From: an uncultured Candidatus Peregrinibacteria bacterium
GTDB lineage: Bacteria > Patescibacteriota > Gracilibacteria > CAIRYL01
DNA: 10,938 bases
Direction of reading: 5' to 3'
NCBI GenBank assembly: GCA_903882825.1
Contig: CAIRYL010000019.1
Span: 1 to 10,938 of the forward strand
The position numbers and the translations under genes were made by a program. Positions within the stretch are counted from its first letter, which is position 1, and every line of letters begins with the position of its first letter. This document shows, piece after piece, positions 1-5,754 of this stretch. The notes under the pieces were generated by a model. It made no database searches. It saw only the letters and a list, made by a program, of their open reading frames with translations, and had not been told where the DNA came from.

Positions 1-1
1 C

Positions 2-307
2 AGAATTGCAAGAGCCATGGTAACGAAATTTGCCATGAGTGATGCAATTGGACCGTTAAAATTTGAGGATGCATCCGAAACAGGGCTTGTTGGAAATGAA
101 TATTCGGAAGAATTTGCACGACAAATTGATGTAGAAGTACAAAAAATACTGAAAGAAGCCTTTCAAACATCTTCTGATATTTTAAAAGAAAATGAAGATC
201 TTCTGCATAAGATATCTGAGGCGCTTGTTTTGAAAGAAACCCTTGAGAAAGAGGAATTTGAAGAAATGTTTGCGGGAAAAGCAATTGTTGTAAAAAGTTG
301 GAAATAA
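2..307 (+). CDS. ftsH: FtsH ATP-dependent zinc metalloprotease, C-terminal fragment (5' end outside window)
   Basis: Only the last 101 codons are present. The frame is open from base 2 and reads RIARAMVTKFAMSDAIGPL, the well-conserved M41 peptidase segment that follows the zinc-binding region in FtsH. It continues through YSEEFARQIDVEVQKILKEA and LLHKISEALVLKETLEKEEF, the helical tail typical of the family. FtsH is a membrane-anchored hexameric AAA+ protease that degrades misfolded membrane proteins and some regulators; the ATPase and HExxH parts would lie upstream of the window. The Met at base 17 is internal, not a start. It ends in TAA only 7 bp before the stop of the opposite-strand gene, leaving no room for a terminator between them. 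The identification is firm from the conserved tail. Confidence 0.93.
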   Translation, partial: RIARAMVTKFAMSDAIGPLKFEDASETGLVGNEYSEEFARQIDVEVQKILKEAFQTSSDILKENEDLLHKISEALVLKETLEKEEFEEMFAGKAIVVKSWK

Positions 308-314
308 TATTTTT

Positions 315-617
315 TTAAACAATTACTTGATCTACTCGTTTCAGAATTTCTAGAAAAGCAGGAACATCAACGGCATCCATCATAATTGTTGATTTTTTTC
401 CCCCTCGTGATTTTTCGGAAATTTTTAGGAGTTTTCCTTGGGAAGTTTCTTTCACATCCACAAAAAATGTTCGATATTTCCCAGATAACATTTCTGAAAA
501 AATTTCTCTTGAATGGGAATAAATGTATTCACCTTCTCTCTCTTTTGCCTCTCCTCCGGGAGCAATGGGTTGTGAAGTCGTAACTTCATCAAAGTCTGAG
601 AAGTGATCATCTTGCAT
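315..617 (-). CDS. PUR-alpha-like (DUF3276-type) nucleic-acid-binding protein
   Basis: A 100-residue protein if started at the ATG at 617. Residues about 30-99 match the bacterial PUR repeat: a YIYSHSREIFSEML start, then SGKYRTFFVDVKET, GKLLKISEKSRGG, and a final helix VPAFLEILKRVDQVI. Members such as the Borrelia Pur-alpha protein bind single-stranded DNA or RNA; a nucleic-acid-binding role here is inferred from the family. The first 29 residues are acidic and probably disordered. The frame also extends upstream to an ATG at 734 (139 residues), and that start has a perfect GGAGGA at 740-745. The extra 39 residues resemble nothing known to me and use rarer codons (CTA, CGG, TCC), while 617 has the AT-rich leader seen at other genes here. 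A weak promoter-like pair for 617 (TTTTCA 664-669, TACACT 642-647, spacer 16) exists on this strand. The start is therefore unsettled; the domain call is fairly secure. Confidence 0.72.
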   Translation of the reverse strand: MQDDHFSDFDEVTTSQPIAPGGEAKEREGEYIYSHSREIFSEMLSGKYRTFFVDVKETSQGKLLKISEKSRGGKKSTIMMDAVDVPAFLEILKRVDQVIV

Positions 618-731
618 AATTTTTAATAAAAGAACAGAGGTAGTGTACCGAAAAATACATATCTGAAAAGAAAAAATATTGCATTCTTTCTTTTGTCCCC
701 GTAGAATCTCGTTTGCACCGGAGGAGAACGA

Positions 732-745
732 CATAAAAATCCTCC
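732..745 (-). promoter_or_regulatory. Canonical Shine-Dalgarno GGAGGA ahead of the alternative start of the PUR-like gene
   Basis: On the minus strand GGAGGA (745-740) is followed by five T and then ATG (734-732), a near-ideal ribosome binding site. It is the only such site in front of any start in this window. The same six bases are complementary to TCCTCC just inside the reading frame (725-720), so GGAGGA could also be sequestered in a hairpin. It may mark a longer form of the PUR-like protein or be chance. Confidence 0.35.
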
Positions 746-863
746 TAGAACTATTTTTTCGCGTTGTTGGGGCTTGTTTCTTTTCGGGACACGATTCAAA
801 AATGATAAAAAATACGACTGGGCATCTCTCCTCTCGCGCTTTTTAAGGATTTTTTATTTTTTT

Positions 864-1583
864 ATGTCTCATTTTTCTTTAGACGAGCTGGCACAGCACG
901 CTGTGCATTTTGGGCACAAAACCACACGTTGGAATCCAAAAATGAAATCGTATTTGTATGGATCTGAAAAAGGGGTTCATGTGTTTAATCTTCGAAAAAC
1001 GGCTGAGGGATTGGATGCTCTTTTAAAAGAAATTTCTTCTCTGTCGAAAGAAGGGAAAACCATTCTTTTTGTTTCTACAAAACCACAAACAAAAGTTCTT
1101 TTTGAAGAATTTCAACAAAAAACGGGGTACCCGATTGTGGTGAATAAATGGATTGGTGGCTTATTAACAAATTTTGAAACTATTCGGAAGAGGATTAAAA
1201 AAATGAAAACATTAGAAGAAATGTTTGAAACTGGAGAAATTGAAAAATACACCAAAAAAGAGCGAGGAATGCTCAAAAAAGAAATGGGAATCCTTCAAGA
1301 CTCATTTGGGGGAATTTCAGAACTTTTTCGACTTCCAGATGCTCTTTTTATAGTAGATGGAAAACGTGATAAAACTGCTATTTTAGAGGCAAATCGTCTG
1401 GGTATTCCAGTAGTGGGAATTGCTGATTCAAATGTGGATCCTGATGATTATAGCGTATTTGTACCAGGAAATGATGATGCTATTTCTTCGTTAACCTATA
1501 TTCTTTCTTTTGTTTTTGAAGCTTCTGGAAAAAGAAAAGATGCCAGAAAACCAAAAGATGATGAAGAAGAAGGAGAAGTATAA
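864..1583 (+). CDS. rpsB: 30S ribosomal protein S2
   Basis: A 239-residue protein, normal S2 length. Diagnostic segments are HAVHFGHKTTRWNPKMKSYL (13-32), the start KGVHVFNLRKT (36-46), GGLLTNFETIRKRIKKM (98-114), LPDALFIVDGKRDKTAILEA (157-176), GIPVVGIADSNVDPD (180-194) and VPGNDDAISSL (200-210), ending in a charged tail with DDEEEGEV. S2 joins the 30S subunit near the S1/mRNA exit region. The frame opens upstream at a TTG (774), but that stretch is not S2-like; the ATG at 864 gives the canonical N terminus. An AAGGA at 845-849 lies 14 nt from the ATG, too far to be a good ribosome binding site. tsf, its usual partner, does not follow; instead a strong terminator does, so rpsB looks monocistronic. 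Confidence 0.96.
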   Translation: MSHFSLDELAQHAVHFGHKTTRWNPKMKSYLYGSEKGVHVFNLRKTAEGLDALLKEISSLSKEGKTILFVSTKPQTKVLFEEFQQKTGYPIVVNKWIGGLLTNFETIRKRIKKMKTLEEMFETGEIEKYTKKERGMLKKEMGILQDSFGGISELFRLPDALFIVDGKRDKTAILEANRLGIPVVGIADSNVDPDDYSVFVPGNDDAISSLTYILSFVFEASGKRKDARKPKDDEEEGEV

Positions 1584-1600
1584 TTCTCAAAAATAATCAA

Positions 1601-1640
1601 AAGAAGCCCTTTTCAGTTTTGAAGAGGGCTTCTTTTTTTT
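1601..1640 (+). terminator. Rho-independent terminator of rpsB
   Basis: A 14-bp stem pairs 1601-1614 (AAGAAGCCCTTTTC) with 1621-1634 (GAAGAGGGCTTCTT). It has one G:U pair, a 6-nt loop AGTTTT and a run of eight T ending at 1640. It sits 17 bp after the rpsB stop. Confidence 0.92.
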
Positions 1641-1690
1641 AAAAAATGTTCTTTCAATGGGGAAAATTTTTTATTTTGGAAAAGAATGCT

Positions 1691-1718
1691 TTTAAAAAAT
1701 AAATTTTTAGAGTATTGT
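1691..1718 (+). promoter_or_regulatory. Weak candidate promoter for the nitroreductase gene
   Basis: TTTAAA (1691-1696) and TATTGT (1713-1718) are separated by 16 bp, each matching four of six consensus bases. It lies between the rpsB terminator and the next start, where a promoter is needed. In sequence this AT-rich, chance matches of this quality are common. Confidence 0.25.
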
Positions 1719-1743
1719 CATCGATGTTCTTTTTTTATTTTTT

Positions 1744-2376
1744 ATGAACCTTCTTGATGCTCTTTCTTGGAGATATGCCACCAAACAGTTTGATCCTCAG
1801 AAAAAAATTCCTGAGGAAACGTTAAAAATACTTTTAAAATCTTTGGTGCTTACTCCATCTTCATATGGACTTCAGCCTTGGAAATTTTTGGTTATTCAAA
1901 ATCCAGAAATCAGAAAAACGCTTAAATCTGTTTCTTGGAATCAATCACAAATTACCGATGCTTCTGCATTAGTGGTGCTTTGTACCAGAACGGATATTGA
2001 TGAATCATTTATTGAACATTACATTGAAGAAATTGTACAACAACGGGGAATAGAGAAAGAAAGTGTCGCTGGATACCAGGAAATGATGATTGGAGGAATA
2101 CTGAAGGGAAAATCTCCTGCAGAGCGAGGAGAATGGTCAAAAGATCAGGTGTATATTGCACTCGGGAATCTTCTCACTTCTGCGGCTCTTTTATCGGTGG
2201 ATGCCTGTCCTATAGAAGGATTTTCTGCGAAAGACTATAACGAAATTTTAGGTCTTTCTTCTAAAAACCTTTCTTCTGCAGTGGTATGCGCCTTAGGATA
2301 CCGCAGTGTTGATGACGAATATGCACATTATAAAAAAGTGAGATTTTCAGAGAGTGAACTGATAGAAATAATATAA
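1744..2376 (+). CDS. NfsB-like nitroreductase family protein (FMN-dependent NAD(P)H oxidoreductase)
   Basis: A 210-residue protein of normal length for the nitroreductase fold. The N terminus LSWRYATKQFDPQKKI (7-22) is the FMN-phosphate-binding start of the NfsB/YdgI branch. TPSSYGLQPWKFLVI (37-51) is the second conserved flavin-site block, and ACPIEGF (154-160) with ALGYR (183-187) are characteristic of the C-terminal half. Such enzymes are cytoplasmic flavin dimers that reduce nitro compounds, quinones or related acceptors with NAD(P)H; the natural substrate cannot be told from sequence. The start ATG has no Shine-Dalgarno, only a T-rich leader. It is flanked by its own terminator and the rpsB terminator, so it is probably transcribed alone. 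Confidence 0.9.
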   Translation: MNLLDALSWRYATKQFDPQKKIPEETLKILLKSLVLTPSSYGLQPWKFLVIQNPEIRKTLKSVSWNQSQITDASALVVLCTRTDIDESFIEHYIEEIVQQRGIEKESVAGYQEMMIGGILKGKSPAERGEWSKDQVYIALGNLLTSAALLSVDACPIEGFSAKDYNEILGLSSKNLSSAVVCALGYRSVDDEYAHYKKVRFSESELIEII

Positions 2377-2391
2377 AAAAAGAAAATTTTA

Positions 2392-2431
2392 AAAAAAGGA
2401 GTTTTGAAATATTTTTCAAAACTCCTTTTTT
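2392..2431. terminator. Bidirectional terminator between the nitroreductase gene and dnaA
   Basis: A perfect 18-bp inverted repeat pairs 2392-2409 (AAAAAAGGAGTTTTGAAA) with 2414-2431 around a 4-nt loop TATT. A-runs on one side and T-runs on the other give a U-tract in either direction. It serves the nitroreductase gene directly; for dnaA it lies about 107 bp past the stop. Confidence 0.88.
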
Positions 2432-2446
2432 GAGATACTCATTTCC

Positions 2447-2475
2447 TTACACCTACCAGAAAATCACACCTGCCA
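2447..2475 (-). repeat. Two copies of a TGGYAGGTGTRA repeat motif
   Basis: Read on the minus strand, TGGCAGGTGTGA (2475-2464) is followed 17 bp later by TGGTAGGTGTAA (2458-2447). A third copy, TGGCAGGTGTAA, is on the plus strand at 10798-10809 next to a transposase start. The rest of 2432-2538 holds no recognisable gene. The motif may be the end of an insertion sequence or its relic; this is inference from the third copy's position. Confidence 0.5.
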
Positions 2476-2538
2476 CTTTTTATAATTACAAAAAAAAGGT
2501 AAGCAGAGGTATTTTTACGAATCACCTATCCATAACAT

Positions 2539-3984
2539 TTATAATCCGAGTTCTTTTGTAAGAGTATTGAGTTCTCGCCATAAGTTTGGATCATCTTTTT
2601 TGGCTTGTTCTACTTTTTTTAAAGAGTGCATAACAGAAGTATGATCACGTCCGGTAAAAAATTCTCCAATAATTTGCAGTGAAAGTTTTAAATGTTTTTT
2701 TACGAGATACATTACTATTTGCCGAGGGACAACAAATTCTCTATTGCGTGAAGTTCCTAATACTTCACTTTTTGGAACTTGATAATAGTCACATACACCC
2801 TCTAATACATCTTCTATCGTACGTGCAAGCCCTGTAGAAGATTTTTCTTCTTCTGAATATCCGAGAATTTTTTGTCCTTTATTGAGCTCTTTTAATATTT
2901 TTGCCACTGATTTTGGAGTGGGGCTAATTCCTTGAAGCTCAATTTGCGCTTTTGTTTGGAGCATTACACCTTCTAATTCTCGAATAGAATGGTGGACATT
3001 AAAGGCAATAAAATTTAGGAGTTCATCATCGAGCATAATTCCCATTTCTTGTGCTTTAATTTTTGAAATCGCGAGTCTTGTTTCAAAATCTGGAAGCTTA
3101 ATATCTGCAATCATTCCCATAGAAAAACGACTTTTTAGGCGATCTTCTGTGAGTTCTAATTCCAGAGGTGGGCGATCGGAAGATAAAATAATTTGTTTTT
3201 TAGAGGCGTATAAATCGTTAAAAAGATGAAAAAATACTTCTTGTGTGCGGTCTTTTCCGGCGAGAAATTGGATATCGTCGAGGATAAAAACATCTACTTT
3301 CCGATATTTTTGTCGTACTTTTTCCATGAGTCGTTTTTGGATGGCTTCTACCACTTCTGCAATAAAATTTTCAGTAGTGAGGTATACCACTAATGTTTCT
3401 TGGTTTTTTCTTCGAATTTCATTGGCGGTTGCCTGTAAAAGATGTGTTTTCCCGAGTCCTACAGATCCATAAATAAAAAGTGGATTATATGCACCTCCTG
3501 GATCATCCGAAACGGCTCGGCATGCAGCATGTGCCAGTTGGTTTTCTTCTCCCACTACAAAATTTCTCAGCGTAAATCGCTCATCTATAATTTTAGAAAT
3601 AAATTCTCCTTCTAGCTTTTCTTCATGCCTATTGGGGAGTTTTCGTGTTTTTATTTTTCGTTCTTCCTCTTCATCTGGTTCTAGGTTTTTAATAAGATGA
3701 GGGATATCTACGATCCCTAAATGTTTTCCACTCGCTACTTCTTTATCAATAATAATTTCAATGCCTTTTACATCTTTAAAAATAGTTTTGGCGATTTGTA
3801 AAATTTGAGGTTTTTGTTTTTCAAACCATCCACGATAAAAATCACTTTGAATACCGAGAATGAGGATATCTTCCTCTATATTCAGTAAAGCCGATCGTTG
3901 ACACCAAGTGAGAAGTTGTGAGCGAGGAATATGAACGGAAAGTTCTCGCAAAACTGCCTCCCACGCCATTTTAAAATCGGTCAT
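2539..3984 (-). CDS. dnaA: Chromosomal replication initiator protein DnaA
   Basis: A 481-residue protein with the full four-domain layout. Domain I (about 1-90) begins MTDFKMAWEAVLRELSVHI; an acidic/basic linker domain II runs about 95-135. The AAA+ domain III has Walker A GSVGLGKTH (173-181), Walker B VFILDDIQFL (232-241), the arginine-finger region DRLKSRFSMG and sensor II HSIRELEGV. Domain IV carries the DNA-binding signature GRDHTSVMHS (445-454). DnaA binds origin boxes, melts oriC with ATP and loads the helicase. The frame extends 14 codons further up, but that part is hydrophobic and not DnaA-like; the ATG at 3984 is preferred. dnaN, rpmH and obvious TTATNCACA boxes are absent, so this locus does not look like a classic origin. 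It diverges from prmC across a compact promoter. Confidence 0.97.
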   Translation of the reverse strand: MTDFKMAWEAVLRELSVHIPRSQLLTWCQRSALLNIEEDILILGIQSDFYRGWFEKQKPQILQIAKTIFKDVKGIEIIIDKEVASGKHLGIVDIPHLIKNLEPDEEEERKIKTRKLPNRHEEKLEGEFISKIIDERFTLRNFVVGEENQLAHAACRAVSDDPGGAYNPLFIYGSVGLGKTHLLQATANEIRRKNQETLVVYLTTENFIAEVVEAIQKRLMEKVRQKYRKVDVFILDDIQFLAGKDRTQEVFFHLFNDLYASKKQIILSSDRPPLELELTEDRLKSRFSMGMIADIKLPDFETRLAISKIKAQEMGIMLDDELLNFIAFNVHHSIRELEGVMLQTKAQIELQGISPTPKSVAKILKELNKGQKILGYSEEEKSSTGLARTIEDVLEGVCDYYQVPKSEVLGTSRNREFVVPRQIVMYLVKKHLKLSLQIIGEFFTGRDHTSVMHSLKKVEQAKKDDPNLWRELNTLTKELGL

Positions 3985-4070
3985 GAGCAAACAAACGTAG
4001 GAAAAAAGTACCAGAAAAAAGAACAAAAAGAAAATCGAATTTCCCGCTTTCTCACTCCCCGCAAAGTTCG

Positions 4071-4094
4071 TATTATATGTTCTAGAGAGAACAT
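4071..4094. promoter_or_regulatory. Overlapping divergent -10 elements and palindromic operator candidate (dnaA/prmC)
   Basis: On the minus strand a perfect TATAAT lies at 4077-4072, giving dnaA a leader of about 80 nt. On the plus strand TATTAT (4071-4076) is a matching -10 for prmC, about 30 bp before its ATG. Abutting them is ATGTTCTAGAGAGAACAT (4077-4094), a perfect 7-bp inverted repeat around AGAG. It covers the spacer of the dnaA promoter and the start region of prmC. Good -35 hexamers are not evident. The palindrome could be an operator acting on both genes; its regulator is unknown. Confidence 0.45.
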
Positions 4095-4105
4095 TTTTTG
4101 TACTT

Positions 4106-4990
4106 ATGAAAATTTCAGAAACAGCGGTGCATCTTTCTCAACTGGCAATGGTGAGCGACACTCCACATTTAGATCGAGAAATTCTGCTTTCGTATGTTCT
4201 TCAAAAACCAAGAAGTTTTTGTATTGCGCATCCCGAATATGAATGTACTCCTGAAGAAAAATTTCAATATATGGCTGTTTTAAAACGGCGGTTGGAATAC
4301 GAAACTATTGATACCATAGTGGGAGAAAAAGAATTTTTTGGAATTTCGTTTGTGGTGAATTCTTCTGTTCTTTCTCCTCGGGGAGAAACCGAGTGGATTG
4401 TGGAAGAAGCTCTTCGTTTAATGGTGGAATACGATTTTTCTACCATTATAGATGTTGGAACAGGTTCAGGATGTATTTTGCTTTCCTTGATGTCCCATAT
4501 TCAAAAAATGAATCCTCGTATTTTTTTAAATACTGTTTTTATAGGAAGTGATATTTCGGAGAAAGCATTAGAAGTGGCACAAAAAAATGCAAATATCCTT
4601 CATCTCCAAAAAAATGTGACGTTTGTTCATACCGATCTTCTTCAAAAAATTTCTCTCCAAAATCCTGTAAAAACGCTTATACTTGCAAATTTACCGTATA
4701 TTCCAAAAAGTGATGTTCTTCCTCGAGAAGTTTTACAAAATGATCCACATCTGGCGCTTTTTTCAAATAAAAACGGGACGGGGCACTACCAAAGACTTTT
4801 CGAGCAAATACCACCAAATATTGGAGGATTTTTATGGGAATTTCATCCGCCACAAAAAGCGGTATTACAAACACTGGTACATAAGAAATTTTTTAAACAT
4901 GATATTCGTTTTTACGCAGATATACACGAACACGTAAGATTTGGAAAAATATTGCTCTCATCTTTAAAAAAAGAGATAATAGAAATATGA
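4106..4990 (+). CDS. prmC: Peptide chain release factor N5-glutamine methyltransferase (PrmC/HemK)
   Basis: A 294-residue protein. The N-terminal helical domain has the family's LDREILLSYVL (22-32) and IVGEKEFFGISFVV (71-84), followed by SPRGETEWIVEEAL (90-103), the block linking to the methyltransferase domain. SAM-binding motif I is DVGTGSGCILLSL (116-128), and the substrate-glutamine motif is NLPY (195-198) where the classical form is NPPY. DPHLALFSNKNGTGHYQRLF (213-232) matches the C-terminal EPxxAL block. PrmC methylates the GGQ glutamine of release factors. prfA is not adjacent. The stop is TGA, directly followed in frame by TAA TAA, and ATGA overlaps the next gene's start, so the two are translationally linked. 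No Shine-Dalgarno precedes the ATG. Confidence 0.92.
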   Translation: MKISETAVHLSQLAMVSDTPHLDREILLSYVLQKPRSFCIAHPEYECTPEEKFQYMAVLKRRLEYETIDTIVGEKEFFGISFVVNSSVLSPRGETEWIVEEALRLMVEYDFSTIIDVGTGSGCILLSLMSHIQKMNPRIFLNTVFIGSDISEKALEVAQKNANILHLQKNVTFVHTDLLQKISLQNPVKTLILANLPYIPKSDVLPREVLQNDPHLALFSNKNGTGHYQRLFEQIPPNIGGFLWEFHPPQKAVLQTLVHKKFFKHDIRFYADIHEHVRFGKILLSSLKKEIIEI

Positions 4991-5754
4991 TAATAAGTGC
5001 GCCTTTGCATATTCAGCAGATGTTTAAACGCCTTGGGTTTTCTGCAAACGAGGTGAAAGTTTTGCTGTGTTTATTTCAAAAAAAACAAGCGAATGCCAAA
5101 ACAATTAGTAAGCTTACTCTTATTTCATTTAGTTCGGTAGAATACGTATTGCAAACAATGGTAAAACGAAATTTAGCGACTTCTCGGCATGCCGAAGAGG
5201 GAGCTTTGTATATTGCCTGTAGCGATGCAGATTTTAAAGCATGGCTGGATGGAGAACGGAATAGAATAAATACCATGTACAACGAAGCAGAAGAAGAAAT
5301 GAAGATATTTTTGCATGATACCCATGAACAAAATTGGAAACCAGAAGTAACGTATTACGAAGGAGTAGAAGGAATTAAAGAGATTTATGATGATATATTA
5401 AAAGAAGAAAAAGAAATATATTGTTTTACAGATGTAGTAAAAATGGGAAATATTCTTGGAGATGAATTTTTAAAAGATATTGTTGAAAAAAGGAAAAAAA
5501 AGCAGGCATCTCTTTTTGCCATTGAACCTTTATTTTTAAAAGATATTGTTGAAAAAAGGAAAAATAAATTTACACAAGTAAGACTTGTTGATATAAAGCC
5601 GATTAATGGAGAAATTCGTATTTATGGAAATAAAGTAGCAGTGATAACCTTTGATGACGAGAAACCAGTGGGATTTTTATTTGAAGGGAAAATTATTGCT
5701 GATTTATTTAAAGTATTTTTTAAGAGCTACTGGAACTTATGCCCCGAACACTAG
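4987..5754 (+). CDS. TrmB-like transcriptional regulator
   Basis: A 255-residue protein. Residues about 8-85 form a winged helix (RLGFSANEVKVLLCLFQKK, then a VEYVLQTMVKRNLATS recognition-helix region) typical of TrmB proteins. A short coiled stretch (about 88-112) follows, then a C-terminal effector domain with VTYYEGVEGIKEIYDDIL (121-138) and EIRIYGNKVAVITFDDEKPV (209-228), a hallmark of the family. TrmB regulators were defined in archaeal sugar metabolism and similar proteins occur in CPR bacteria; the ligand and targets here are unknown. The start overlaps the prmC stop by 4 bp, so it is co-expressed with prmC. FLKDIVEKRK occurs twice (161-170, 183-192), encoded by an exact 33-bp repeat. 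Its 3' end overlaps the opposite-strand GNAT gene by 35 bp. Confidence 0.78.
   Translation: MIISAPLHIQQMFKRLGFSANEVKVLLCLFQKKQANAKTISKLTLISFSSVEYVLQTMVKRNLATSRHAEEGALYIACSDADFKAWLDGERNRINTMYNEAEEEMKIFLHDTHEQNWKPEVTYYEGVEGIKEIYDDILKEEKEIYCFTDVVKMGNILGDEFLKDIVEKRKKKQASLFAIEPLFLKDIVEKRKNKFTQVRLVDIKPINGEIRIYGNKVAVITFDDEKPVGFLFEGKIIADLFKVFFKSYWNLCPEH
5466..5564 (+). repeat. In-frame 33-bp direct repeat inside the TrmB-like gene
   Basis: The 33 bp at 5466-5498 recur exactly at 5532-5564, offset by 66 bp (22 codons). The unit encodes FLKDIVEKRK plus flanking bases. After 33 bp the two units diverge completely, so this is either a partly decayed tandem duplication or a copied segment replacing a linker. 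Confidence 0.95.

Noticed and set aside
774..863. 30-codon upstream extension of rpsB from a TTG
   Set aside because: The residues are not S2-like, while the ATG at 864 gives the canonical S2 N terminus.
3985..4026. 14-codon hydrophobic extension of DnaA
   Set aside because: DnaA is cytoplasmic and domain I begins at the Met encoded at 3984; a signal-like start is implausible.
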